Assembly (NCBI GenBank): GCA_050732635.1
Contig: JBOHRE010000009.1
Coordinates: forward strand, 1 to 55,163
DNA from: JBOHRE01 sp050732635
GTDB lineage: Bacteria > Gemmatimonadota > Gemmatimonadetes > Longimicrobiales > RSA9
Direction of reading: 5' to 3'
DNA: 55,163 nt
In this document: positions 8,954 to 19,465 of the stretch, in pieces
Position numbering within the stretch: the stretch's first letter is position 1
Layout of the letters: each line of letters begins with the position of its first letter
The notes under the pieces: model-generated
Databases searched by the model: none
Told to the model about the DNA's origin: nothing
Seen by the model: only the letters and a program-made list of their open reading frames with translations
Translations under genes and position numbers: made by a program

Positions 8954-8984
8954 GACGCCCGTCTCGTTCCTCACCGCGGAGCGG

Positions 8985-9650
8985 ATGAAAGCCGGGTCCC
9001 TCGACATTCAGACATTCGTCGCCGCCGGCTTCGGCGAGAACGCGTACCTGGTTCGGTGTGGCGAAGCCACTGCGTTCGCCATCGATCCGGGTGGCGACGC
9101 GGGAGCCATGGCCGACACCGTCGAGCAGGACGGCCTGCGGCTCGACGCGATCCTGCTGACGCACGCGCACCTCGACCACGTCGAGGGCGTCGCCAGCCTC
9201 GCGCGCAGGACCGGCGCGCCGGCCTACCTGCATCCGGCGGACTTGCCGCTGTACCACGGCGTGGCGAAGCAGGCCGCCATGTTCGGCCTGCAGACGGAGA
9301 CGCCGCCACCCATCGACCACGAGCTCGCCGATGGCCAGGAGCTCCGGTTCGGCGACTGCGCGCTCGTGGTGCGACACGTGCCCGGTCATTCGCCCGGCCA
9401 TGTGCTGTTCTACTGCGCCGAGGCCGCCGCGGCATTCATCGGCGATGTCGTCTTCATGGGCTCCATCGGCCGCACCGATCTGCCGGGCGGCGACTTCCAG
9501 CAGCTCATGCGCTCGATCCGCGAGCAGGTGCTCACCTTGCCGCCGGAAACCACGCTGCTGACCGGCCACGGCCCGGCGACATCCGTGGCGCACGAGGCGC
9601 GCAGCAATCCGTTCCTGGTGCCGCAGTTCGGCAGCGGCGGCTTCGCATGA
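8985..9650 (+). CDS. Metallo-beta-lactamase-fold hydrolase (glyoxalase II-like)
   Basis: This 221-residue MBL-fold protein has the metal-binding THAHLDH motif (His60, His62, Asp64, His65), a second histidine in VPGHSPGH, the bridging aspartate in FIGDVVF and the last histidine in TGHGPAT. This is the compact glyoxalase II/YcbL-type layout: hydrolysis of S-lactoylglutathione or another thioester is possible but not demonstrable. The frame is open upstream into nadA, but the ATG at 8985 starts where the conserved fold begins. Only about 30 bp separate it from nadA and from purN, so it probably sits in one nadA-MBL-purN-purH transcript. Confidence 0.88.
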   Translation: MKAGSLDIQTFVAAGFGENAYLVRCGEATAFAIDPGGDAGAMADTVEQDGLRLDAILLTHAHLDHVEGVASLARRTGAPAYLHPADLPLYHGVAKQAAMFGLQTETPPPIDHELADGQELRFGDCALVVRHVPGHSPGHVLFYCAEAAAAFIGDVVFMGSIGRTDLPGGDFQQLMRSIREQVLTLPPETTLLTGHGPATSVAHEARSNPFLVPQFGSGGFA

Positions 9651-9681
9651 GCGCGGCCGCACGCGCTTCGCTGGCAGGTCG

Positions 9682-10392
9682 ATGAGCGTACGCGTCGCCG
9701 TGCTCGCATCGGGCGGTGGCAGCAACCTCCAGGCGCTGCTCGACCGGTTCAATACGGCCGACGCCGCAACCGCACGCATCGCGCTCGTCCTCAGCGACCG
9801 CGCCGGCGCGGGCGCGCTCGAGCGCGCTGGTGCGGCCGCTGTCGAGGCACGCTTCCTCGAGCACGCCAAGGACGCGCACACGGCCGCGCCCGAGATGCTG
9901 GCCGCGTTGAAGCGCGCCGAGATCGATGTCATCGCGCTCGCCGGCTACCTGCGGCTGGTGCCGGCCGACGTCGTGCGCCGCTACCCGTATCGCATGGTCA
10001 ACATCCACCCGGCGCTGCTGCCGGCCTTCGGCGGCCAGGGCCTGTACGGTGGCCGTGTCCACGAAGCCGTGCTCGCCGCCGGCTGCCGCGTCTCCGGCGC
10101 GACCGTGCATTTCGTCGATGGGTGCTATGACACCGGCCCGATCCTCGCCCAGTGGCCAGTGCCGGTCCTGGCCGGCGACACGGCCGCGACCCTGGCGGCG
10201 CGCGTGCTGCGCGTCGAGCACCGGTTGTATCCCGCGGCGATCGAGAGGCTGGCCGCCACCATCGCGGCCGGCGGCGATCCGCTGACGCTGCTCGACGCCG
10301 GACTCGCCTTCGAGGAGCCGGCCGCGTTCGCGCTGACGAGCGACGACGCCTCCGCTGGCGACGCGCTGCGCCGGGCGCTCGTCGCCCGATAA
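9682..10392 (+). CDS. purN: Phosphoribosylglycinamide formyltransferase
   Basis: PurN transfers a formyl group from 10-formyl-THF to GAR, the third step of purine synthesis. The N-terminal VLASGGGSNLQALLD phosphate-binding loop, the catalytic Asn-His pair in MVNIHPALLPAFGG, and the catalytic aspartate in GCYDTGPIL are all present. The length of 236 residues is slightly above the usual 190-215 owing to a C-terminal extension after the core fold. It lies 22 bp before purH, which acts later in the same pathway, supporting co-transcription. Confidence 0.95.
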   Translation: MSVRVAVLASGGGSNLQALLDRFNTADAATARIALVLSDRAGAGALERAGAAAVEARFLEHAKDAHTAAPEMLAALKRAEIDVIALAGYLRLVPADVVRRYPYRMVNIHPALLPAFGGQGLYGGRVHEAVLAAGCRVSGATVHFVDGCYDTGPILAQWPVPVLAGDTAATLAARVLRVEHRLYPAAIERLAATIAAGGDPLTLLDAGLAFEEPAAFALTSDDASAGDALRRALVAR

Positions 10393-10414
10393 CGGCTCCG
10401 TCCAGAACCGCACG

Positions 10415-11968
<1,554 letters not shown>

Positions 11969-12107
11969 TGGTCTGAGTCGTCCAAGCGTTCGTCCTGGAT
12001 CAGAGAGTCGTCGCAGTTGCTCGCCGCGCCAGGCAACCGAAGCAATCGCTCGACACGCGACCGGCCGGGTGGAGAATGTCTGCTAAAGCCGCTAAATTTC
12101 GGGTCTT

Positions 12108-12191
12108 GGAGGGCTAGTCCTAACTGGTAAGGCAGCGGTCTTGAAAACCGCCGGGCGCAAGCCCTTGGGGGTTCGAATCCCTCGCCCTCCG
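12108..12191 (+). tRNA. tRNA-Ser(UGA), integration site of the downstream island
   Basis: GGAGGGC (12108-12114) pairs with GCCCTCC (12184-12190), leaving G as discriminator. The anticodon arm GCGGT-CTTGAAA-ACCGC carries anticodon TGA. A long variable arm (GGGCG...) follows, as in class II serine tRNAs, and the T arm contains GGTTCGAATCC. CCA is not encoded. The anticodon is TGA and not TCA, so this is tRNA-Ser, not tRNA-Sec. Its 3' end is duplicated at 28.6 kb. Confidence 0.93.
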
Positions 12192-12194
12192 CTC
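12168..12194 (+). repeat. attL-type direct repeat (27 bp) at the tRNA-Ser 3' end
   Basis: The 27 bp beginning GGGGTTCGAATCC and ending CCGCTC are identical to 28602-28628. This copy comprises the T arm, the acceptor 3' strand and three following bases of the intact tRNA gene. Confidence 0.85.
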
Positions 12195-12744
12195 CCTTGC
12201 AGCACAACAACTTACACCCGCCGCGCGGGCCGCCCGAGGTCCGGAAAATGCGCGAGATGGGCACAAAAACGGGCATGTCCAGAGTGAGGGATGAGGTGTC
12301 GGCGGTCTGCTGCCCATCGATGGCAGTGGCCCGCCAGCGTCCGCGCATGTACGACGCTAAGGGACCGGATCCCGGCGGTCAACAAACGCCCGCGGGTCGC
12401 TTGCGTCGTTGCCTTGAACGTAGAAACCAAAGCGTCACCGCGAGCTCCGCACGCAGCTTCAACGCGAATACGGTCGTCTCGACATTCAGCTCGTCTTCTC
12501 GACCGAGACCGCGATGCCTTCCTCCGACGTCTTGACCCAGACGATCGCGTAGCTTAGCGCGGTGGTCCGTCGATCCCGCGATCCTTCCGCCCGAGTAGGT
12601 TCTGGGCTGCCCGCGCGTTATCGCTGCATACAGCCCTCTGACGGCGCGCCCGACCCTGAAGTCTGCCGCGGCGCGCCGGGACGAACGCAATCCGTCCGAA
12701 CGGAGCCCGTTCTGAGCGCGCGTGCATCTGCAGCGTTCCACACC
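12195..12744. other. Left-end island DNA without an intact gene
   Basis: About 550 bp between the tRNA and the sigma factor. Apart from the short open segment at 12424-12552 I see no supported gene, RNA or convincing promoter. The frame upstream of the sigma-factor ATG is open from 12562 but has shadow-like composition. Confidence 0.5.
12424..12552 (+). pseudogene. Possible C-terminal remnant of an unidentified gene
   Basis: A 42-codon segment follows a TAG at 12421 and ends with TAG at 12550-12552. The translation (KPKRHRELRTQL, then LDIQLVFSTETAMP) reads like ordinary coding sequence with balanced composition, unlike the other frames. It lacks a start codon. It may be the 3' end of a gene that was deleted when the island was rearranged. 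I cannot name the family. Confidence 0.25.
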
Positions 12745-13389
12745 ATGACCGTTCCCCCGCGTCCCGGCGGCGGCCCGCCACGTCGCGCGCCGGAGGGTGG
12801 CGGCCGAGGTCTGCCCCCTGACACGGAGCGGGATCACGCCGTGATGCGGCGCGTCAAGGCCGGCGATCGCGATGCGTTCGATGCGCTTTTGCATCAGTAC
12901 TGGCGCCCGCTGGTCCTCTATGCGGAGGGACTTTTGGGCGAACTGGACGGTGCGTACGACGTCGTCCAAGAGGCCTTCGTCCGGCTGTGGCAGGGACGTC
13001 GAGAGTGGCAGCCCGCCGGCTCGGTCCGGGTCTGGCTGTTCCGCACCGTACGCAACCTCTGCATCAGTCAGCAGCGCAAGCGCTCGGTTCGGGCGCGCTG
13101 GGCGGCGGCCGAGGCGCGGAAGGAGCAACCTCAGCCACCGACTCCGCTCCAGGAGACGGAGAACGCCGAGCTGCGCGCGGCTGTCGACGAAGCGGTTCGC
13201 AAACTTACGCCTCGGCGCCGCGAGGCGTTCAGGCTCTTCCATCTCCGCGACTTGAGCTACCGCGAAGTGGCCAACGTCATGGGCGTGCGCGAACAAACAG
13301 TTGCGAATTACCTCCAGGCCGCCGTGGCCGAGCTGCGCATGGCTCTGAAGGACCGATTCCGCGCGCTCGACGCGGACGAGCCGGAGTGA
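12745..13389 (+). CDS. RNA polymerase ECF sigma factor (FecI/RpoE-like)
   Basis: This 214-residue protein shows the sigma-70 family layout. Region 2 spans about 30-100 (AVMRRVKAGDRDAFDALL, then YDVVQEAFVRLWQ, the -10 recognition helix, and VRVWLFRTVRNL). Region 4 spans about 145-200 (LTPRRREAFRLFHL, then the HTH SYREVANVMGVREQTVANYL). The linker between them is basic and glutamine-rich. ATG at 12745 is my start; the upstream open frame is not convincing and a start near 12844 is also possible. It is followed at about 140 bp by a FecR gene and then a TonB receptor with an STN domain, the standard FecI-FecR-FecA cell-surface signalling order. The gene probably activates the downstream SusCD locus. 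Confidence 0.9.
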   Translation: MTVPPRPGGGPPRRAPEGGGRGLPPDTERDHAVMRRVKAGDRDAFDALLHQYWRPLVLYAEGLLGELDGAYDVVQEAFVRLWQGRREWQPAGSVRVWLFRTVRNLCISQQRKRSVRARWAAAEARKEQPQPPTPLQETENAELRAAVDEAVRKLTPRRREAFRLFHLRDLSYREVANVMGVREQTVANYLQAAVAELRMALKDRFRALDADEPE

Positions 13390-13529
13390 GCCGGTTTCCG
13401 ATCCGAGACGCCGTCGATGGGTAGGCAAACTCCCGGCCGGGCGTTCCCTAACGTAGCGAAAGTCGTAAACCGTCCAGGCGGTAATCGAGTATGGTTCGGC
13501 GGCGACGCCGACTCCCGTAAGACTGCACC

Positions 13530-14564
13530 ATGGATGAACTGATCAGCCGTCACTGGAAGCGCAGGACCTCGCCTGATGAGGAATGGGCGCTTCAGGCCTG
13601 GCGTGATGCGAGCGACCGAAACGAGCGGTACTATCAGGAGCTGATACGGCTTCTGGAGCTTGCCGCTACGGTGGAGAACAGCGGGCGGATCCTGCAGCCT
13701 CCGGCCGCCGCTCTCATCCACCTGGCTGAAGCCGGGACTGCAGAGGAGTCAGCATCCTCCTCGCCCGGTTGGAAACGACGCTGGCTGATCCCGGTCCTTG
13801 CCACCGCGGCCGGGCTGATCCTGGTGCTGGGAGCGACGCAACAGCTCCGCCGTTCGGGCGCCCCCGACATCCGGCTGGGCGCGGGCGAGTTCCACACCGG
13901 TCCCGGCGAGAACGCCACGGTCACGCTGGGCGACGGGACGGTGGTCCGCCTCGCGCCTGCGAGCAGGCTGCGGGTCGAGGATGTCCCCGGCCAGCGGCTG
14001 GTGCACCTCGACGGCAAAGCGTACTTCGCCGTGGCGCCCATGGAGGGCTTGCCGTTTCGTGTGCGGACCCGCGCCGGTGAGGCGGCGGCGCTTTCGACCC
14101 GCTTCGAGGTGAAGGTGGACGGGACCGACGACGACCTGCGCGTCGTCGTCGTCGAGGGCCGCGTGGCCGTGATCGCCGCCGGCCGGCGGGTCGAGCTGAA
14201 CGCCGGCCATATGAGCACCGTGTCCGCCGGCGCGGTGTCTCCCCCGGTAAAGATCGATTTCCAACCCATGGTGGCGTGGGTGGGCCAGTTCATGGCCTTC
14301 CACGCCACTCCGCTCCGCCAGGTCGTCGAGGAATTGGAGCGTGAGTACGGCGCCCGCGTCGTCTTGACGGATAGCGCGCTGGCTCGGGTGACGGTGACGG
14401 GTTGGTACTTGGATCGGAGCTTTGAGGAGGTCGTCGCGATCGTGTGCGGCGTGGTGAGTGCCCGATGCTCGATCGAGGACGGAACGGCCACGATGAGCCC
14501 CGCTGATGCCGGGATCGGTAAGGCGAGTCGCAGTGCTTCCGGCGAAAGGAGATGGATCCCATGA
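13530..14564 (+). CDS. FecR-family anti-sigma factor
   Basis: This is a 344-residue inner-membrane regulator. Residues 1-80 are cytoplasmic and contain EEWALQAWRDASDRN, the sigma-binding part of FecR proteins. A single membrane segment lies at about 86-105 (LIPVLATAAGLILVLGA). The periplasmic FecR domain follows (about 115-215: GENATVTLGDGTVVRLAPAS, HLDGKAYFAV). A C-terminal DUF4974/STN-interacting-like domain covers about 245-330 (FHATPLRQVVEELEREYG). The last bases overlap the receptor gene by 13 bp, implying coupled translation. It is expected to hold the ECF factor in check until the receptor reports substrate; the overlap and order support this. Confidence 0.9.
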   Translation: MDELISRHWKRRTSPDEEWALQAWRDASDRNERYYQELIRLLELAATVENSGRILQPPAAALIHLAEAGTAEESASSSPGWKRRWLIPVLATAAGLILVLGATQQLRRSGAPDIRLGAGEFHTGPGENATVTLGDGTVVRLAPASRLRVEDVPGQRLVHLDGKAYFAVAPMEGLPFRVRTRAGEAAALSTRFEVKVDGTDDDLRVVVVEGRVAVIAAGRRVELNAGHMSTVSAGAVSPPVKIDFQPMVAWVGQFMAFHATPLRQVVEELEREYGARVVLTDSALARVTVTGWYLDRSFEEVVAIVCGVVSARCSIEDGTATMSPADAGIGKASRSASGERRWIP

Positions 14565-17500
14565 CGAGGCTGACGCGATGCGTCACAGTCTTCGCCCTCG
14601 CGGCGACTCTCTGTCCGTTGAGGGGGTGGTCGCAATCGACCTCGTTGGCGCTGACGGAGCGGGCCGAAGCCGCAATCACGCGGGCGTTAGATCGTCCGGC
14701 CCGCCTTCAGGTCGAGGACGTGCCGCTCGCCGAGGCGTTGGACCTGTTGTACCAGGGCTCACAGGTCCCGATCTCCTTCAGTCCCAGTCTGCTTCCCGAG
14801 GGCAGGAAGGTGACCTGCATCTGCCGGGAGTTGACCGTCGCCGAGGCGCTCGAGCGCATCTTGGCGGGGACGGCCTTCCGTTACCGCGAGATCGAAGGTC
14901 ACGTGCTCGTCTATTCCACGCGGCTGCCCGGGATCGAGCTGGATCCCAGACTCCTCTCGCCTCGCCGCTGGTACGCGTCCAACGGCTTGGCGCCTTCGAT
15001 CTCCCTCGCGACAGCCGCACGCGACCCGATCATCATGCTGAGCCAGACCGGGACCATTGTAGGGAGCGTCATCGATCGGAGGACCCGGGCGCCGTTGGCT
15101 TCCGTGCAGGTTCATTTAGCGGCGCTGGCGATCGGCACGATCACTGATGGGAGGGGTCGCTTCTTGCTGCCGAATGTGCCCGCCGGAACCCATGACATCC
15201 GCGCGGAGGTGCTCGGGTATCGAGCTGAAACGGTTCAGCTCACGGTCCGGTCGGAACAGACCACGAGCGTGACGTTCGAGTTGACGGCCGAAGCGATCGC
15301 GCTCGACGAAGTCGTCGTTACGGGCACGGCCGGCGGCGTCGAGAGTCGGGCCATTGGCAACGTGGTCGAGATGGTCCCCGTCGTCGAGGTACTGGAGCGG
15401 AGGTCACCGACGAGCATGCAAGACTTCCTCGTCGCCGAGGTGCCGGGACTCAGGATCCGGTCGCAGGGCGGCGAGATCGGGGCCGGATTTCGGATGCAGA
15501 TCCGGGGCACCGGTAGCATGACCCTGGGGGGCGCGCCCATCGTCTATGTGGATGGTGTAAGAGTGGACAGCCGTGAGAACGCGCCTGCCGCGAATCGCCA
15601 GGAACGCACTCCGCCGTCGCGGCTCAGTGATCTTCCTCTAAATGACATTGAAAGAATCGAGGTAATCAAGGGTCCAGCGGCGGCGACTCTGTACGGCACC
15701 GAGGCGTCAAACGGGGTCATCCAGATCTTCACCAAGAAGGGGACGGAAGGACGGCCACGCATCGACGTGAAAATCACGCAAGGGGCGAACTTCCTCCACA
15801 ATCCGGAAGACGTGTTCCCCGTCGTCTACGGCACGGATCCGACGACCGGCGAACTCCTCTCCCTCAATCTGGTGACGAGTGAGAACGAGAGGGGATCGCC
15901 GATCTTCCAAACGGGGCACTCCCAGTCGCTGTTTGCAAGTATCAGTGGATCAACGGAGGGTGTAAAGTACCATCTCTCTGGGGAATTGGGACGGGATGAA
16001 GGACTGGTCTCGTACCACTGGCAGGAGAAGGTACGGGCGCGATCCAACATTTCGTACACGACCGGTGCTTTTGACGTTGGAGTGAACCTGGGCGTGATTC
16101 ATCAGGTGACCAACAACGAGGGCTCGCAGCAGCCGATTACCGGCCAGATCCTGTATGGGAGCCCTCTGAAGCTGGGCTCCGCCTCGAGGGGATTCAACAA
16201 CAACCCACCAGAAGAATGGAAATCGTTAGAGGGCGGAGAGACAGCCAATCGAATTATCGGCGGCCTCCATATCAAGCATACGCCACGCGACTGGTTTATC
16301 CACAGAGTCACGGTCGGAGCCGATGTGGGTAGCACGCGGTCGTTCAGCCTATGGCCGCGAGCAACGGAGCAACCAGGTCCGTTCGCCGGCAACAGTCTGG
16401 GACGGAAAGACGTACTACAAGATCAACTGACTCTCATCACCGTCGACTATTCGGCTAGCGTCCCGCTACAGCTCACCCCGAGCTTGTCCTCGGAGACGTC
16501 GGGTGGATTTCAGTATTACGAGTCTCAGAACGAGATCGTCCGCGCGTCGGGAAGGGAATTCCCCGTGCCGGGTCTGGAGACCATCAGTTCGACCGCGGTT
16601 CGGTTCTCCGAGGAAGACTTCCTGGAGAACAAGACCGTCGGCGTGTACCTCCAGGAGAGGCTGGGCTGGAAGGACCGGATCTTCCTCACGGGTGCGATCC
16701 GGGGGGACGACAACAGCGCCTTCGGGGAGAATTACAGCTTCGTGAGCTACCCCAAAGCGAGCTTCAGCTGGGTGATCAGCGAAGAGCCGTTCTGGGACGT
16801 CCCGTTCGTCAACACCCTTAGGCTCCGTTCCGCCTGGGGCACAGCAGGTCAGCAGCCAGACATCTTCGCGGCCACGCAACTCTACGCGCCCACGACGGGT
16901 CCGGGCGGTACGCCCGCGCTGACACGCGCGAACATCGGGAACGCGGACCTGAAGCCGGAGGTGGGGGAAGAGATCGAGGTCGGACTCGATGCCGCCTTCT
17001 TCGACCAGCGGATCGGACTCGAAGCGACCTACTACAGGCAGATCAGAAAGGACGCGATCGTCGCCAGAGCGGCGCTTCCTTCTCTGGGTTTTCCGGGAAT
17101 CGAGTTCGTCAACCTCGGCAAGATCCGGAACAAGGGGATCGAGCTCGGCCTGAGCGCGGACCTGATTCGCAGTGCGGATTGGAGCTGGGATGCGGGGGCC
17201 ATCTTCTCGACGACCGATAACGTGATTGAAGATCTCGGCGGCATCACGCCCCCATCCTTCGGCGCGCCCTGGCCCGGACAACGCCATGTCGAGGGCTATC
17301 CGATTGGAAGTCTTTTCATGAAGAAGGTGGTCAGCGCCGAATGGGACGAGAACAACAATCTCGTCAACGTCATGTGCGAGGGAGGCGATCCAATCACAGG
17401 GGGCGGGCCTCCTGTTCCCTGCGAGGAGGCGGGCACGGCCTATTTCGGTCAGCCGACCCCGACTTGGGATTTCGGAGCGACGACGTCGCTCAGGTACAGC

Positions 17501-17983
17501 AACCTCATCCTCAGCGCCACCGTGGACGGCCAGGGCGGATACGTCAAGTGCGACACGCGCATGGGCTGGCCCCACGTCTTCTTCCGGAACACTCGGGAGA
17601 TCAATCTACCGCCTCCCCAGCGCGATCCCATCCTCGCGGCATACGATCAGCTCGGGGAGGGCGTCTGTCAGACGGGCCTGGTGGATGCCGGATATTCCAA
17701 GCTTCGCGACCTTTCCCTGCGCTTCAACCTTCCGACGTCCTGGGCCGAGCGCTTTCGGGCTTCGACCGCGTCCGTGACGCTGGCCGGCCACAACCTCGCC
17801 ACGCTCTGGCTCGCCGAGCGCGAAAAGTTCGGCCACAAGGTCGTCGATCCCGAGACGCATGCGACTTCCGAAAGGCCAAGCTACGCGAACATGAACGACG
17901 CCGCTCACGGCATGACGGCTTACATCCAGGACCAGTGGCCGACGTTCCAGCGGATCGTTCTCAGCTTGAGTGCGTCGTTCTGA
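14552..17983 (+). CDS. SusC/RagA-family TonB-dependent receptor with STN signalling domain
   Basis: This 1143-residue outer-membrane receptor has a signal peptide at about 1-27, then an STN (secretin/TonB short N-terminal) domain at about 50-115 with the repeated LAEALDLLYQG and VAEALERILAGT patterns. A CarboxypepD_reg-like domain covers about 165-250 (GTIVGSVIDRRTRAPLASV, DGRGRFLLPNVPAG). A TonB-box-like stretch EVVVTGTAGG and plug (MQDFLVAEVPGLRI, PIVYVDGVRV, IERIEVIKGPAAATLYG) precede the barrel. The STN domain marks it as a transducer that signals to the FecR protein. ATG at 14552 overlaps fecR; the SusD-like gene follows directly. Substrate is unknown; the downstream peptidase and amidohydrolases hint at a peptide-like or amide-containing compound. 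Confidence 0.93.
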   Translation: MDPMTRLTRCVTVFALAATLCPLRGWSQSTSLALTERAEAAITRALDRPARLQVEDVPLAEALDLLYQGSQVPISFSPSLLPEGRKVTCICRELTVAEALERILAGTAFRYREIEGHVLVYSTRLPGIELDPRLLSPRRWYASNGLAPSISLATAARDPIIMLSQTGTIVGSVIDRRTRAPLASVQVHLAALAIGTITDGRGRFLLPNVPAGTHDIRAEVLGYRAETVQLTVRSEQTTSVTFELTAEAIALDEVVVTGTAGGVESRAIGNVVEMVPVVEVLERRSPTSMQDFLVAEVPGLRIRSQGGEIGAGFRMQIRGTGSMTLGGAPIVYVDGVRVDSRENAPAANRQERTPPSRLSDLPLNDIERIEVIKGPAAATLYGTEASNGVIQIFTKKGTEGRPRIDVKITQGANFLHNPEDVFPVVYGTDPTTGELLSLNLVTSENERGSPIFQTGHSQSLFASISGSTEGVKYHLSGELGRDEGLVSYHWQEKVRARSNISYTTGAFDVGVNLGVIHQVTNNEGSQQPITGQILYGSPLKLGSASRGFNNNPPEEWKSLEGGETANRIIGGLHIKHTPRDWFIHRVTVGADVGSTRSFSLWPRATEQPGPFAGNSLGRKDVLQDQLTLITVDYSASVPLQLTPSLSSETSGGFQYYESQNEIVRASGREFPVPGLETISSTAVRFSEEDFLENKTVGVYLQERLGWKDRIFLTGAIRGDDNSAFGENYSFVSYPKASFSWVISEEPFWDVPFVNTLRLRSAWGTAGQQPDIFAATQLYAPTTGPGGTPALTRANIGNADLKPEVGEEIEVGLDAAFFDQRIGLEATYYRQIRKDAIVARAALPSLGFPGIEFVNLGKIRNKGIELGLSADLIRSADWSWDAGAIFSTTDNVIEDLGGITPPSFGAPWPGQRHVEGYPIGSLFMKKVVSAEWDENNNLVNVMCEGGDPITGGGPPVPCEEAGTAYFGQPTPTWDFGATTSLRYSNLILSATVDGQGGYVKCDTRMGWPHVFFRNTREINLPPPQRDPILAAYDQLGEGVCQTGLVDAGYSKLRDLSLRFNLPTSWAERFRASTASVTLAGHNLATLWLAEREKFGHKVVDPETHATSERPSYANMNDAAHGMTAYIQDQWPTFQRIVLSLSASF

Positions 17984-17996
17984 CAGCGGGATCGAT

Positions 17997-19338
17997 ATGG
18001 TTTGCACCAGGAAGAGCGGGAATCCCATGGCAAGCTCAATGCAAATCCGGAATCGGGCGCAACGGAGCAGAACGCGCGTTCGCACCGCCACGGCGTCTTT
18101 CAGCCTGGTGCTCACGCTCGGAGGACTGACCGGTTGCGAAAACCTCCTCGAGGTGGACCTGCCCGGCGTGGTCGAGGCCGGCCGTCTCGATGACCCGGAA
18201 ATGGCCAGCCTTCTGGTCAACAGCGCGATCGCCGATTTCGAATGCGCCTACAACAACTACACGTTCGGCGCCTCGGCCTACAGCGACGAGACGTGGCATT
18301 CCGGGGGCGACCAGGTCGGACGCGAATGGGGGATGCGCGTAATCAACGCCGACCACCAGAATTTCGCCCAGGGCCGCTGCGAGGACAAGTCGTTCGGCCA
18401 GTACACCGTGATCCAGACTGCCCGAGTCGCCGCCGAGGATGCGATTCGCCGCATCACGGCGTTTCCCGATGCCGACGTCCCGAACAAGTCCTTGCTGATC
18501 GCCACATCACACGCTTACGCCGGCTACAGCTATGTGATGCTCGGGGAGTTGTTCTGCGAAATGGTCGTCGATGGCGGACCGTTGATGACTCCGGATGAAG
18601 TGCTTCGGAAGGCCGAGGAGCATTTCACGAGCGCCATCGACGTCGCCGGTTCCGTGGGCAACCTTGAGATCGTTCACATGGCGCGGGTCGGGCGCGCGAG
18701 GGTCCGGTTGCATCTCGGCGATGGTTCGGGCGCGGTCTCCGATGCTCAGGTCGTGCCGGAGGGGTTCGTCAAGGTTGCGACGCGCGGGGACGACCATCCG
18801 CGGCGGTACAACAAAGGGTACTGGGAGTTACACGAATAAGACGGCGCACACGGTGGCCCCTAAGTTCCGAGACGTGGAGTGGAAAGGCGTTCCGGACCCG
18901 AGAGTCGGGGTCGAGTACAGCGCGTACTTGGAGCGATACGACCTTGACCACTACGTCCAGACAAAGTATCCGGCTTTCTCGTCTCCGATCCCGCTCGCGA
19001 CCTGGGAGGAAGCCCAGCTCATCATCGCGGAAGTAACGGGGGGGGAGACGGCGGTGGGCATCATCAACGCGCTCCATCAGCGCGCAGGGCTGCCCAGCTA
19101 TGATCCCGCGACGGACGGCGACATCACGGAGCACACAATCCAGGAACGGAGCCGAGAGCTCTTCCTGGAGGGCGGGCATCGCTTGAAGGACATACTCCGG
19201 TACATGGGAACGCCCTACGAGATCTCGGTGGATACGGGCATCGATCATTTTGGTCGTGAATACGGGCCGACCACATGCTGGCCATTGCCGAACGTGGAGC
19301 GGCACAACAATCCGAATCTTCAGATCACCGGACAGTAA
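17997..19338 (+). pseudogene. SusD/RagB-family lipoprotein gene, frameshifted
   Basis: The first frame (17997-18839) has a signal peptide and lipobox LTGC followed by ENLLEVDLPG, typical of RagB/SusD proteins, then helical TPR-like repeats. It stops at TAA after GYWELHE. The protein continues in the +1 frame from about 18825 to 19338 (NKTAHTVAPKFRDVEW, then a SusD C-terminal signature including ELFLEGGHRLKDILRY and a CWPLPNVE ending). The two halves together give about 445 residues, near family length. A single-base change around 18835-18840 would restore one protein. It may be an inactivated gene or a sequencing indel; a programmed shift is unlikely since no slippery heptamer is obvious. It normally forms a lid on the SusC receptor for substrate capture. 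Confidence 0.8.
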
Positions 19339-19465
19339 TAAGTGCTGGTCGAGAGAGCCGCGGTCGGCGCAGCCGAAGATCGGCATCTGCCGTGCGGCGC
19401 GCCGAAGGCGCGTCCTTTCTCCGGTCCCGAGATCACTCACGTCGATTCGATAAAGGGGAGGCATC

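Noticed and set aside
12108..12191. tRNA near selA as a possible tRNA-Sec
   Set aside because: The anticodon is TGA (Ser), not TCA, and the acceptor and D arms fit tRNA-Ser.
18825..18845. Programmed ribosomal frameshift in the SusD gene
   Set aside because: No slippery heptamer plus pseudoknot is obvious and SusD proteins are not known to use one; an indel is simpler.
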